From Eubacterium sp. AM49-13BH (lineage in GTDB: Bacteria; Bacillota; Clostridia; Lachnospirales; Lachnospiraceae): a stretch of DNA of 64,000 nt. Below, in pieces: positions 9,722 to 20,092 of the stretch. The stretch lies in contig NZ_QSEK01000001.1 in NCBI RefSeq assembly GCF_003464165.1, positions 68,389 through 132,388 of the forward strand, given 5' to 3'. Both the position numbers and the translations under genes were made by a program. Positions within the stretch are counted from its first letter, which is position 1; each line of letters begins with the position of its first letter. The notes under the pieces were generated by a model that was given only the letters and a program-made list of their open reading frames with translations, did not search any database and was not told the origin of the DNA.

Positions 9722-10063
9722 ATGACATTAAGTTTAAAAGTTGTTTTAATAGTTATTTCGATACTTACATGCTTTTATATTGCAAGAAAGTTAAGAAAAT
9801 CACAGATGAATATTAATGACACTGTTTTCTGGATATTTTTTGCAATTGTGCTTGTGTTATTAAGTGTATTTCCGGGAATTGCAAGCTGGGGAGCAGATGT
9901 TTTAGGATTTCAGGCAGATGTTAATTTCGTATTTGTTGTTGTTATTTTTCTGTTGATATTAAGGGTTTTCGTTATGTCTATTAAGATATCAGTTCTTGAA
10001 GACAAATTAAGAAATCTTACAGAAGAAATAGCTGTCAGAAATAATATGTCAGAGAAAAAGTAA
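9722..10063 (+). CDS. DUF2304-family membrane protein
   Basis: A 113-residue protein with three predicted membrane helices (about 5-20, 34-52, 66-86) and a charged C-terminal helix SVLEDKLRNLTEEI that could form a coiled coil. Size, topology and place directly after a GT2 gene match DUF2304 proteins, which accompany polyprenyl-phosphate sugar synthases in surface-polysaccharide clusters. Only 2 bases separate it from the preceding stop, so the two are translationally coupled. It probably anchors the GT2 partner to the membrane, or takes part in moving the lipid-linked sugar; neither is shown by sequence. Confidence 0.8.
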   Translation: MTLSLKVVLIVISILTCFYIARKLRKSQMNINDTVFWIFFAIVLVLLSVFPGIASWGADVLGFQADVNFVFVVVIFLLILRVFVMSIKISVLEDKLRNLTEEIAVRNNMSEKK

Positions 10064-10082
10064 GCTAAGGAAGGAAATAGTT

Positions 10083-10886
10083 ATGAATAAGGACATAAAT
10101 ACTAATCACACATTTGCAATATGTGCGTATAAAGAGAGTCCATACCTTGAAGAGTGTATACAATCTCTTATGAATCAGACTGTTAAGTCTGATATATTGA
10201 TAGCTACAGCAACACCAAGTAAGTATATTGATGATATTGCAGCAAAATATAATCTAAAGGTATATGTCAATCATGGGGAACATGGAATTACACAGGATTG
10301 GAATTTTGCGTATTCTAAAGCTGAAACAGATTATGTGACTATTGCACACCAGGATGATAAGTATAATCCTTCATATGTGGAAAATCTTATGGCATATACA
10401 AAAAATGCGAAAAAACCATTAATTTTCTTTACAGATTATGCAGAAATTCGTGATGGAAAGATTGTTGAATCTAACAAATTATTGAGAATTAAGAGAATCA
10501 TGTTATTCATATTGAGGCCTAAGTCAATGTGGGGAAGCAGATTTGCAAGAAGAAGAGTTCTTTCTATGGGATCTCCAATATGCTGTCCATCTATAACATA
10601 CTATAAACCAAATCTTATGGAACCGGTGTTCTTAAATGGGTTCAGATCTAACGAAGACTGGGAGGCAGAGGAAAGAATATCACAATTAGATGGAGAATTC
10701 ATATTCTGTAACAAGATTCTGACATATCACAGGATACATGAAGATTCAGAAACATCTAAGATAATACATGACAGTAAAAGATCAGAAGAAGATTATGCAA
10801 TGTATCGTAAGTTCTGGCCATCTGGTATAGCACGTATATTGACTAAGTTATATAGCAGCAGTGAAAAGTCAAATAATATCAAGTAA
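10083..10886 (+). CDS. GT2-family glycosyltransferase
   Basis: A 267-residue GT-A enzyme. FAICAYKESPYLEECIQSL is the N-terminal nucleotide-binding strand and helix of GT2 proteins, VTIAHQDDKYNPSYVE carries an acidic metal site (HQDD in place of DxD), and GFRSNEDWEAEERIS matches the region that usually holds the catalytic base. A ribosome site AAGGAAGG precedes the ATG. It lies between the DUF2304 gene and a licD gene, so it probably adds a sugar to the polymer or to its decorated branch. Donor and acceptor are not deducible. Confidence 0.85.
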   Translation: MNKDINTNHTFAICAYKESPYLEECIQSLMNQTVKSDILIATATPSKYIDDIAAKYNLKVYVNHGEHGITQDWNFAYSKAETDYVTIAHQDDKYNPSYVENLMAYTKNAKKPLIFFTDYAEIRDGKIVESNKLLRIKRIMLFILRPKSMWGSRFARRRVLSMGSPICCPSITYYKPNLMEPVFLNGFRSNEDWEAEERISQLDGEFIFCNKILTYHRIHEDSETSKIIHDSKRSEEDYAMYRKFWPSGIARILTKLYSSSEKSNNIK

Positions 10887-10902
10887 AAGGGAATAATTAA
10901 CA

Positions 10903-11745
10903 ATGAAGGAATACGATGAAGCAACTTTGAAAAAAGTACAGCAGACCGAATTGGGAATACTTAAGGATTTTATTAAGGTATGTGATGAGAATAATCTTAC
11001 ATGGTTTGGCGATGCAGGTTCAGGAATTGGAGCATTAAGACATAAAGGATTTATTCCATGGGATGATGATATTGATGTTGTCCTGCCAAGAAAAGATTTT
11101 AACAAGATGATAGAAGTCTTTAAAAGAGATTATAGTGATAAATATTCTATAGCTAATGTTGAGACTATGGAAAATTATCCGTTGATGACGACAAGACTTA
11201 TGTTAAAGGGAACTAAATTTGTTGAAGAGCCATTGAAAAATCTGAAATGCGAATTAGGAATATTCCTTGACATATATCCATATGATAATATTCCGGACAG
11301 TGATGAGGAATTAAAGAAACAGGCAAAACGTGCATGGTTCTGGAGCAAAGTACTTATATTAAGACATGTTGCATTTCCGGTGCTTCCGTATAAAGGCTTT
11401 AAGGCAAAGCTTACACATGCAGTTACGGGGCTTATCCATGCAGGAATGGTTGTGTTCAGAATATCTCATAAATGGATTGCAGGAAAATGTCTTGAGATAG
11501 CCAATATGTATAATGATAAAGAAACAAAGAGAATGGCATTTTTGTTTGATACTAATCCATATTGGCACATAATGGTTAAAGAAGAGGCATTTCCTTTACA
11601 GATATATGATTTTGAGGATGTCAAGATGCCTTTGCCAGCATGCGAAGATAAAAAGTTGAGAAAAATGTATGGTAACTATATGGAACTTCCACCAGTGGAA
11701 AAGAGAAAAAATCATTATCCATATAAACTTGAATTCAATGATTAA
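10903..11745 (+). CDS. licD: LicD-family phosphotransferase
   Basis: LicD proteins move a phosphocholine-like group from a CDP-activated donor to a glycan. The family signature is clear: DAGSGIGALRHKGFIPWDDD followed by IDVVLPRKDF at about 40-68. The length (280) is usual. It is followed by a flippase and a second LicD gene, an arrangement like phosphocholine teichoic acid loci of streptococci. CDP-activated donors could come from the nucleotidyltransferase genes at 28024-36257. Group transferred (choline, ethanolamine, glycerol or ribitol phosphate) is uncertain; the LicD/fukutin family includes all of these. Confidence 0.92.
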   Translation: MKEYDEATLKKVQQTELGILKDFIKVCDENNLTWFGDAGSGIGALRHKGFIPWDDDIDVVLPRKDFNKMIEVFKRDYSDKYSIANVETMENYPLMTTRLMLKGTKFVEEPLKNLKCELGIFLDIYPYDNIPDSDEELKKQAKRAWFWSKVLILRHVAFPVLPYKGFKAKLTHAVTGLIHAGMVVFRISHKWIAGKCLEIANMYNDKETKRMAFLFDTNPYWHIMVKEEAFPLQIYDFEDVKMPLPACEDKKLRKMYGNYMELPPVEKRKNHYPYKLEFND

Positions 11746-11754
11746 GAGGTTTGA

Positions 11755-13016
11755 ATGAATTTTATATACAAAATAATGGGTGTTGACAAAAAACCGGATG
11801 ATAAATATAAATATATCTGGTTCACTATGGGAACAGCCTGTTTTGCTTTAGCAACACTGGTAATGACAATCGTAATAAGCCGTTTACTAGGAGAAACACA
11901 GGCTGGAATGTTTTCAGTGGGTTTATCAATTGCACAGTGGCTTGTTACAATTGCTTATTTTGAAATAAGAACATTTCAGGTTACAGATGTAAGAAATGAA
12001 TATTCTTTTAAGTATTATCTGACATTAAGAATTTTAATGTGTATAATAACATTTCTGGCTAGTATTGTTTATGTTGTATTTAATAATTATGATATACAGA
12101 AAGTGATTATTATATTGCTTGTCTGCTTATATAAGATATCGGATTCTATAGCAGATACATTTGAAGGAGAATTTCAGAAGGAAGACAGAATAGATATTTC
12201 AGGAAAGTCTGAATTTTACAGAGTGTTTTTCAGCATACTGGTTCTTGTTATAGCTGTTGCAGTAAGCAAAAATCTTATATTGTCACTTATTATTATGAAT
12301 GTAGTTGCATATGGAATGATTGTACTCCTTGATATCAGCATTGCTGTTAAACGTGTAAGTGTAAGAATGACAGGGGACATGAAAAGATTATGGAAACTTG
12401 TAAAAATGTGTATTCCACTAGCAGTCAGCACATTTCTTAGTACTTATATTATTAATTCATCAAAGCTGTCAGTTGACAGGGTTCTTGGTGATGAAGCACA
12501 ATTGTATTACACTGCAGTTTTTATGCCAAATATGGTGATTAATCTTTTTAGTGGAATAATATTTAAACCGATGCAGACTGCATGGCAGTTAATTATTATG
12601 AAAAGAAATATAAAAATTTCTGGCATATTATAAGCAAAATGATTTTAATAATAACAGGATTTACATTCGTATGTGAGGTTGGAGCATATGTGTTAGGAAT
12701 TCCGGTTTTATCATGGCTGTACGGAGTTAATCTTAAAGAATATAAACTTACACTGCTATTATTATTATTGTGTGGTGGAATTAATGCAATTAATATTATT
12801 TTTTATTACGTTCTTGCAATTATGCGTAAGCAAAAATATATGACAATTCTGTATATCATAGTATGTCTGGTATCATTTTTAATAATGGATACTATGACAG
12901 TAAAAATGGGACTTACGGGAGCATCATTAGGATATCTGATACTTGTATCATTGCTGGCAGCATTATTGTTAGTGTATATCATTATTCAGACCAGGAGGAA
13001 TACAAAAAATGAATAG
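11755..13016 (+). pseudogene. Wzx-type polysaccharide flippase split by a frameshift
   Basis: Two overlapping frames (11755-12633 and 12582-13016) together give one membrane protein of about 420 residues with 12 or so helices, as expected for an MOP-superfamily lipid-linked glycan flippase. The first frame has SRLLGETQAGMFSVGLSIAQ and ends abruptly after IFKPMQTAW. The second continues with MAVNYYEKKYKNFWHI and the last four or five helices. Restoring one A in GC(A)ATGGCAG near 12582 joins them as ...KPMQTAMAVNYYE..., which is natural for the family. No ribosome site precedes the second frame. It lies between two licD genes. If the deletion is real, flipping would depend on another transporter; an assembly error is at least as likely. 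Confidence 0.82.
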
Positions 13017-13887
13017 TAATAAACAGTATGATCCTAAAATACTTAGAAAATTACAGCTGTCAGAATTGTCAGTTTTTAAGGATTTTATAAAAATATGTGA
13101 AGAAAACAATCTACAGTATTTCTTATTTGCCGGATGCGCTATTGGTGTAGAACGACATCAGGGGTTTATTCCATGGGATGATGATATTGATATAGGAATG
13201 CTAAGGGAAGATTATGACAAGATAATTAAGATAATAAGAGAAAAATATAGTGACAAATATAATGTATTAGACATAGATTCTTACAAAACATTTCCGTTTT
13301 ATAATGCTGAAATTGCAAGAAAAGGAACAAAGAATATACCATTTGTTTTTAGAGATGCTAATGTTCCTATGGGAATAGATGTGGCAATTTATCCGTTTGA
13401 TAATGTTCCTGATGATAAAGGGGCACGAAAAAGACAGACTATGTCAGTATTTTTCTGGAGTAAACTTCGAATTTTACGTGAGTTTGACAGACCGGTGCTT
13501 TTTCTAAAGGGATGGAAGAGAAAACTTGTAAGTGCAATCTGTATAATAGCTAACAGAATTCTTAAGTGGACTCATTTTTCAAGAAATTTTATTAACAAAA
13601 GATATTTAAAGAGTGCAACAAAATATAATGGACAGAAGACAGAGTGGGTATCATGTTTCTTTGGAGAGATGCATCCGTTAAAGCAGGCCATAAGATATGA
13701 TGATTTATTTCCACTTGCAGAAGGTCCTTTTGAGGATATTGTTGTTAAGATACCAAAGAATAATGATGTGTATTTAAAGCGTATGTTTGGTGATTATATG
13801 GTGATTCCACCTGAAAGCGAAAGAAAGAATCACTTATCAGAAATATTAGAATTCGGACCATTTGAAGAAGAAATAAATGTTGATTAG
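13009..13887 (+). CDS. licD: Second LicD-family phosphotransferase
   Basis: A 292-residue LicD paralogue of the protein at 10903-11745. It carries FAGCAIGVERHQGFIPWDDD then IDIGMLREDYDKI, and the C-terminal PESERKNHL like its partner (VEKRKNHYP). The ATG lies inside the end of the flippase gene (stop 13014-13016) and has a CCAGGAGG site, so it belongs to the same transcript. Two LicD proteins usually mean two attachment sites for the phospho-alcohol on the repeat unit, as in pneumococcal teichoic acid (LicD1, LicD2). That parallel is inference. Confidence 0.92.
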   Translation: MNSNKQYDPKILRKLQLSELSVFKDFIKICEENNLQYFLFAGCAIGVERHQGFIPWDDDIDIGMLREDYDKIIKIIREKYSDKYNVLDIDSYKTFPFYNAEIARKGTKNIPFVFRDANVPMGIDVAIYPFDNVPDDKGARKRQTMSVFFWSKLRILREFDRPVLFLKGWKRKLVSAICIIANRILKWTHFSRNFINKRYLKSATKYNGQKTEWVSCFFGEMHPLKQAIRYDDLFPLAEGPFEDIVVKIPKNNDVYLKRMFGDYMVIPPESERKNHLSEILEFGPFEEEINVD

Positions 13888-13911
13888 AATGTAATAACAT
13901 CGGAGGATATA

Positions 13912-15677
13912 ATGGCAGAGGTTAAGGTGATTAGTAAAAAGAAAAAACTGATAGTGACATTTATAATAATGCTGATATTAGTATTTTTATTTAACAGAGC
14001 TATGTACTGGACGGAATTCAGTACATGGAAAACAAAGTTATGGTAGCAGTAATAAGCCTGACAGGTGTTATTGGAATGCCATTATTTCTTACATATGTTA
14101 AATCAGTATCTGATTATATCGATATGTTTATAAACAATAAGATAAATCAGATTGAAGCATTAAAGGATAACTTGAAAAAGGTGCTGTTATATACAGCACT
14201 TTTTGTGGTTATTATTATAGCAGCTGTTTTATCAGAAAAACTTATATTAAGCAGAATATCTGGCAGCTATTCAGATCATAGAATGTATTTCTGTATGGGT
14301 GCAGGAATACTTATATTTGCAATTGTGTTGTGTGGAAAGATTGCATATAAGCGTGTGGAGGTAATATTTGCAGCAGCAGCTCTTATAATGGGGATTACTT
14401 ATATAATGGTTTCACCAAGAAATCTTCTTGTAACATGGGATGATGAAACTCATTATTTAAGAAGTGTCTCAATAGCAGATGCCTTTGATAATACCAAGTA
14501 TAATGCAGAAAGCTCATTTTATGATTCACAGGCAGCAACATATCTGTATTCTCAGGGGGAAATAACAGAGGAAGAATACGAAGCAATTCTTAATAATGTC
14601 GAATATGAATATGAACTGAGATTAACAGATAACAGATTTGGAAGTGAAATAGGAAAAGAATTTGTTGCATATATTCCGGCGGCAGCTGGCATAATTATGG
14701 GAAGGGCGTTGGGACTGTCATTTTTCCATACATTTATGCTTTCTAAAATGGTAATATTATTCACTTATGTGTTAGTAATGTACTTTGCGATTAAAAAGCT
14801 AAAGAATGGTAAGATTCTTCTGGCTGTAATTGGACTATCATCCACAACGATGTTCATGGCATCGACAATGTCATATGATTACTGGGTAATAGGGTTTACA
14901 ACTCTGGGGTACTCATTCTTTATTTCTGAACTTCAGAACAGGGATAAAAAATTAGAATATAAAAATATGATAATGATGAATATCTGCTTTTTGCTGGGAA
15001 TAGCACCAAAGGCAATATATTTTGTATTAATGTTTGTTCTTTTATTCATGCCAAAGGATAAATTTGTTGATAAAAAGCAAAGAAAGATATATTATACATT
15101 AATTGTAGGTGTAGCAGTATTTCTTATGATGACATTCCTGCTTCCTATGCTTATTGGTTCCTCAGGAACCGGTGACACAAGAGGGGGAGAAGATGTTAAT
15201 TCTATAGAGCAGATTAAATATATACTATCTAATCCGGGTGAGTATACAGGAACCCTGTTAAATTTCCTTAAAGAATATCTTGATCTTGACTATGCCGAAG
15301 AATTTATTACTTCAATGGCATACATGGGTTATGGAATGGGAACAACTATAACTTTGATGTTAATGGCTGTATTGATGTATATTGACAGGGATGAGAAAAA
15401 GATAAAAATGCCATGTGTAAGAGGTGCTTATTTCTTTAGTGCTGCAGTATGCATAATTTTAGTAGCAACGGCCTTATATGTATCATTTACGGAGGTTGGT
15501 GCCAACTATATCGCAGGATGTCAGCCGAGATATCTGTTGCCTATCCTGTTCCCGACAGCATATTTTATAGGTGTTGACGGAGTTCAGACAAAGATTAATA
15601 AAAATGTAATGACAGTTGTATCAATAAGTATAATGTCTTACTTTTTCATGGCAGGAATGTGGAATACATGTTTTTAG
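13912..15677 (+). CDS. DUF2142-family GT-C-like membrane protein, probable N-terminal frameshift
   Basis: A polytopic protein with about 12 helices. The long frame beginning at ATG 14025 has DUF2142 features: WDDETHYLRSVSIADAF in the first large outside loop, SSTTMFMASTMSYDYWVIGF and a late QPRYLLPILFP motif. Such proteins resemble GT-C enzymes that use polyprenyl-phosphate sugars outside the membrane. The ATG at 14025 has no ribosome site, whereas an ATG at 13912 has a strong GGAGG and opens a 44-codon frame (MAEVKVISKKKKLIVTF..., one membrane helix) that stops at 14046 just after the overlap. One missing base near 14010-14025 would join the two. The join is less certain than in the other interrupted genes here because I cannot recall the exact family N-terminus. 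Confidence 0.75.
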
Positions 15678-15710
15678 TAAGTATTAAGTGTGATATATGA
15701 GGATGTAAAA

Positions 15711-17360
15711 ATGGATAAAAAGAAAGAAAAAAAGAATATAAAAGATTTTATTCCTGCTGTTTTGGTATCATTAGCAGCAAGTTTTATGCTTATGGTATTT
15801 GCACCAATAGAGATATATTATTCCAATCAGGATCAGTTCTGGTTTGAGATAAAACAGCTGATTCCGGTTGTGGTATGCCTTTTTGTGCTTTTATTTATTG
15901 TGAGTCTTATTATATTAGGCATAATGTTTTTAATAAATATAAAGGTTTATAATATTGGACTTGCAATGTATTTTATAGCATTTATAAGTTCATATATTCA
16001 GGGAAATTTCCTTGTTAAGAATCTTCCGGGATTAGATGGTACACAGCCGGTATGGAAGGATTATATATCTGAAGATATAAAAACCATTGTTGTATGGGTT
16101 GTTGTATCAGCAGTAGTTATAGCATTTTCAATAAAATTCAAGCCGGTAATTATGAGAAAAGCAGTAAGTATAGTATCAGTATGTATGTTCCTTATGATTG
16201 CTGTTACTATGGTAACTGTAGTTCTTACAACTAAGGTGGTTGATAAAGATTATGAAATGGTTGTTACAGACAAGGATGAATTTGAGATGTCTTCAGACAC
16301 CAATTTTATAATATTACTGTTGGATGCAATGGAAGGTGGAACGTATAATGAGGTTGCCCAAAACCATCCTGAATATGCAGAGATAATGAAAGATTTTACA
16401 TATTATGATAATACAGTATGCGGATATACTTTCACCAAACAATCGATTCCATTTATTTTATCGGGAATATGGTATGAAAATGAGAGACCTTTTGAGGAAT
16501 ATGCGGCAGATGCATATACTAATTCGCCATTTCTTACAAAGTTAACCCAGAAAGGTTATAAAATGTCTCTTTATGAGCCTGAATTATATACAACAGATGA
16601 GGAAATGTATAAATTCAGTAACATTATAAAGAATAAAACAGGAATAAGTTCATATGTCACATTTTTAAAGAGGGAAATACAGATAAGCGGATATAAGTAT
16701 GCACCATTTGTACTTAAGAGATTCTGCATGGTAGGAGCTCAGGATTTTGAGGATTTCAGAGCTAATCCTGATGATTGTAAGGCATATACATATGATAACG
16801 AAACATTTTATGATGAAGCTAAAAATTCTGAACTAACAACGACTAATGACAAAACATTTAAGTTTATACATATATGGGGTGCACATGTTCCATTTGTCTT
16901 TGACAAAGACATGAACAGAATAGAAGAAGGTACTTATGCACAGAATGTAGAAGCATGTATGACAATGACAGATGCATATCTTAAGAAACTTAAAGAAAAT
17001 GGTGTATATGATAATTCTGTTATTATTGTTATGGCTGATCATGGATATGGGCTATCTTATGGACCAAGAAACAGACAGCATCCAGTTCTTTTCGTAAAAG
17101 GAAAGAATGAAAGTCATGATTACACAGTGTCAGAAGCCCCTATATCTTATGATGATTTACAGGAAGCTTTTTCAAGACTTCTTGATGGGGCAACGGGTGA
17201 GGAAGTATTCGATTATAAAGAGGGAGACGAAAGAAAGCGCAGATATCTTTATTTTGAGTATGAACATGAAGAAATTCTTGAGGAATTTTATCAGGAAGGA
17301 TATGCGGGAGATTTAGATACATTGAAAGCAACAGGCAGAAAATATATATATAGTGAGTAA
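15711..17360 (+). CDS. Membrane sulfatase-fold transferase (EptA/LtaS-like)
   Basis: About four membrane helices (to residue 190) followed by an outside alkaline-phosphatase/sulfatase domain. Motifs fit phospho-group transferases of the EptA type: LLLDAMEGGTYN (metal-binding Asp), CGYTFTKQSIPFILSG where the Thr aligns with the EptA nucleophile (S/T-x-PC region), HIWGAHVPF and VMADHGYG (metal-binding Asp-His). I use ATG 15711, preceded by GAGGATG; an upstream in-frame ATG at 15690 lacks a site. It would transfer phosphoethanolamine or phosphoglycerol from a lipid to the polymer outside the cell. A diverged paralogue is at 24728-26392. The substrate is not known. Confidence 0.8.
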   Translation: MDKKKEKKNIKDFIPAVLVSLAASFMLMVFAPIEIYYSNQDQFWFEIKQLIPVVVCLFVLLFIVSLIILGIMFLINIKVYNIGLAMYFIAFISSYIQGNFLVKNLPGLDGTQPVWKDYISEDIKTIVVWVVVSAVVIAFSIKFKPVIMRKAVSIVSVCMFLMIAVTMVTVVLTTKVVDKDYEMVVTDKDEFEMSSDTNFIILLLDAMEGGTYNEVAQNHPEYAEIMKDFTYYDNTVCGYTFTKQSIPFILSGIWYENERPFEEYAADAYTNSPFLTKLTQKGYKMSLYEPELYTTDEEMYKFSNIIKNKTGISSYVTFLKREIQISGYKYAPFVLKRFCMVGAQDFEDFRANPDDCKAYTYDNETFYDEAKNSELTTTNDKTFKFIHIWGAHVPFVFDKDMNRIEEGTYAQNVEACMTMTDAYLKKLKENGVYDNSVIIVMADHGYGLSYGPRNRQHPVLFVKGKNESHDYTVSEAPISYDDLQEAFSRLLDGATGEEVFDYKEGDERKRRYLYFEYEHEEILEEFYQEGYAGDLDTLKATGRKYIYSE

Positions 17361-17410
17361 ATGATATTATGTTTTTATAATGGTATAGATGTATAGATGG
17401 AGGAGTAATC

Positions 17411-18478
17411 ATGCAGCAGAAGATAAAGCCGTATATAAAATGTCTGATATTTATAGCAGGATTGATAGTTATTGTGGCATTATCAGATTTCTTTTTTGCA
17501 AAAACGGGATATATTAATTATATAATCAGACAAGCAGATTCTAAAGAGAATAATGAGAATGTATTTATTCTTGGTGCATCACATGCGAGGTGTGCGATAG
17601 ATCCGGCTGCTATTGAGAAAAATTCGGATGACAGAGTATTAAATATGTCTATACCAGGAGAAACAATAAAAGATTCATATTATCTTATACAGGAACTTAA
17701 CAGAACTAACGATGTGGAAAAAGTTATACTGGATATAGATTATAACTACTGGTATGGAAATTTAGGTGAAGGATGTTTTGCTGAACCGTTTCTGTATAAC
17801 CAGTATAGGTGGACTTCACCGGTAAAATGGAAGTACCTGATTGAAAATACAGATATGATGGATTTCAGAAATGCATTTACTAAAAAATTTGTATATAAAT
17901 ACGAATTAGAAGACATAAAAGCTAATGTGAAACAGAAAATGTCGAAAGACTATAAGGATGCCAATATATATTCACTTGATACAAGTGATGCAGGTGGTCC
18001 ATATACAGGTAAGGGATTCTTTGCATTACCGCTTCCGGCAGGAAATCCAGTTGGAGAGGAATATGTCAAAGGTCAGATGGGGATTGAAAAACAAGATGTT
18101 AATCCTTATCCGGAAAAATATTTTAGAAAACTTGTCAAATATTGCAAAGATAATAATATTGACTTAGTCTGTGTGACATCACCTATAACACCATCAAGTA
18201 AAAAGAGACTTGGAATAGAAGAGGCTTACAGAAAGCTGGGACTCTTATTTGATGAACTTGGTGTCAGATATTATGATTTTAACTTATGCTTACAAGAAGT
18301 GTTAGAAACTAAAGATACAGATTTTATCGATAAAGAAGGACATATGGGAGGCGAACTTGCTTATAGATATTCAGCTGTATTAGCAGAGGTTCTTGAAGAG
18401 GATGAGAAAAAGACGCTTGATACTTCAGATTATTTTTATGATACATATGAAAAGATGTATCAGAGTATAGGAGAATAG
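17411..18478 (+). CDS. SGNH-hydrolase-like membrane-anchored protein (partner of MBOAT)
   Basis: A 355-residue protein with an N-terminal membrane anchor (about 8-28) and an outside SGNH-type domain. GASHARCAIDP at about 55 holds the putative nucleophile Ser, LDIDYNYWYG follows, and DKEGHMGGELA at about 307 holds the Asp/His pair. DltD and AlgX/AlgJ proteins, which finish transfer of acyl groups, have the same overall plan. It ends 2 bases before a DltB/AlgI-type MBOAT gene. Two paralogues lie at 41880-42952 and 42945-44009, again beside an MBOAT gene. It probably acts with the MBOAT in O-acylation of the surface glycan. Confidence 0.75.
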   Translation: MQQKIKPYIKCLIFIAGLIVIVALSDFFFAKTGYINYIIRQADSKENNENVFILGASHARCAIDPAAIEKNSDDRVLNMSIPGETIKDSYYLIQELNRTNDVEKVILDIDYNYWYGNLGEGCFAEPFLYNQYRWTSPVKWKYLIENTDMMDFRNAFTKKFVYKYELEDIKANVKQKMSKDYKDANIYSLDTSDAGGPYTGKGFFALPLPAGNPVGEEYVKGQMGIEKQDVNPYPEKYFRKLVKYCKDNNIDLVCVTSPITPSSKKRLGIEEAYRKLGLLFDELGVRYYDFNLCLQEVLETKDTDFIDKEGHMGGELAYRYSAVLAEVLEEDEKKTLDTSDYFYDTYEKMYQSIGE

Positions 18479-18480
18479 AT

Positions 18481-20073
18481 ATGTCATTCACAACAACAGT
18501 ATATTTTGTGTTTTTATTAATAGGACTAGTATTTTATTATCTGATTCCTAAAAATTATAGATGGACAGTTCTGCTCGTTATGAGTTATATTTATTATCTG
18601 TCATATAGACTTAAGGCAGTAGTGTTTATTTTATTTACGACAATAACGGTTTATTTGTTAGGAATCATGCTTGAACGTATCCAGAATGGAGCTGATGCGT
18701 ATCTGGCACAGAATAAACAGGTGCTGTCACGAGAAGAAAAGAAAAGTTACAAGAATAAGATAAAGCATAAAAAAAGAATATATCTTGTTATTGCATTATT
18801 GCTTAATTTTGGAATGCTGGCAGCAATAAAGTATAGTGGATTTGCTATAAGTGGAGTTAATCATATATTAAGAGCTGTTGGAACTCAGAAACAGTTTTCA
18901 TTATTTACAATAGCTGCTCCAATTGGAATATCTTTTTTTACATTTCAGGCAATGTCATATATAATTGATATATATCAGGGAAAATATGCATGCGAAAAAA
19001 ATTTCTTTAAATTTGCACTGTTTGTATCATTTTTTCCACAGATAATGCAGGGACCAATAGGAAGATATAACAGACTTGCGCCAACGCTTTTTGAGGGGAA
19101 CAGCTATTCATTACAGAATATCCAGTTTGGAATCCAGAGAATAGGATGGGGTATTTTTAAGAAACTTATTATGGCAGACAGGGCTGGAGTATTTGTAAAT
19201 GCTGCATTTGCAGATAGCAACCAGTTTCATGGAATGATAAGAATAATAGGACTTCTTATGTATTCAGTACAGTTATATATGGATTTTTCTGGTGGAATTG
19301 ATATAGTTATCGGTTCTGCACAGATGTTTGGTGTTCGTATGGACGAAAACTTCAGACAACCATATTTTTCTAAATCCATAGGAGAATTCTGGCGTAGATG
19401 GCATATTACACTGGGAACATGGATGAAGGATTACATATTCTATCCATTTTCTTTATCCAAGTGGTCTAATAAGGCTGCTAAATGGGGAAAGAAGCATTTA
19501 GGAGATCATCTTGGAAAAATGCTTCCAATATGTTTTGCCAATCTGCTTATATTCTTTATTGTTGGTGTATGGCACGGTTCAGAGGCAAGATATATTGTAT
19601 ATGGATTGTATAATGGTGTTATAATTGCATTAAGTAATCTTTTATCCCCTGTTTATAAGAAAGGTTTTAAGGTGTTTCATATTAATTCTGAAAGCAGGAT
19701 ATGGAAGGTTTTTCAGATATTAAGAACATTTATACTTATAAATATAGGATGGGTATTTGATGTAAGTGTCAGCGGAATGCATAGCGCAATAACTACATTA
19801 AAGATGTTTATTGTAAATCTTGACTTTGCACAGGTAAATGCACAGACATTTGCTATAATTGGTTTGGAGACAAGAGATTATGTGATAATTGGAATAGGTT
19901 GCATAGTTGTCTTAATTGTCAGTATAATTAAAGAAATGGGAATTAATGTAAGAGAGGCTCTTGCGTTAAAGCCATTGCCAGTAAGATGGGCAGTATATTA
20001 TGCATTTTTTGCTGCAATAATAATACTTAGTTATGTAACAGATAACAGTGGATTTATGTACGCGGCATTTTAA
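18481..20073 (+). CDS. MBOAT O-acyltransferase, AlgI/DltB family
   Basis: A 530-residue polytopic protein. The hallmark motifs of the AlgI/DltB branch are present: PQIMQGPIGRYNRLAPTLFE, QLYMDFSGGIDIVIGSAQMF, FRQPYFSKSIGEFWRRWHIT then LGTWMKDYIFYPFSL, and VGVWHGSEARYIVYG with the catalytic His at about 364. It moves an acyl group through the membrane to an outside acceptor, working with the adjacent SGNH protein. Unlike the second MBOAT set (40272-41861), this copy has no adenylation enzyme or carrier protein beside it, so it may use acyl-CoA/acyl-ACP (acetylation) or share the carrier of the second set. Confidence 0.93.
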   Translation: MSFTTTVYFVFLLIGLVFYYLIPKNYRWTVLLVMSYIYYLSYRLKAVVFILFTTITVYLLGIMLERIQNGADAYLAQNKQVLSREEKKSYKNKIKHKKRIYLVIALLLNFGMLAAIKYSGFAISGVNHILRAVGTQKQFSLFTIAAPIGISFFTFQAMSYIIDIYQGKYACEKNFFKFALFVSFFPQIMQGPIGRYNRLAPTLFEGNSYSLQNIQFGIQRIGWGIFKKLIMADRAGVFVNAAFADSNQFHGMIRIIGLLMYSVQLYMDFSGGIDIVIGSAQMFGVRMDENFRQPYFSKSIGEFWRRWHITLGTWMKDYIFYPFSLSKWSNKAAKWGKKHLGDHLGKMLPICFANLLIFFIVGVWHGSEARYIVYGLYNGVIIALSNLLSPVYKKGFKVFHINSESRIWKVFQILRTFILINIGWVFDVSVSGMHSAITTLKMFIVNLDFAQVNAQTFAIIGLETRDYVIIGIGCIVVLIVSIIKEMGINVREALALKPLPVRWAVYYAFFAAIIILSYVTDNSGFMYAAF

Positions 20074-20092
20074 TCAGTAGAATGGAGAGAGT

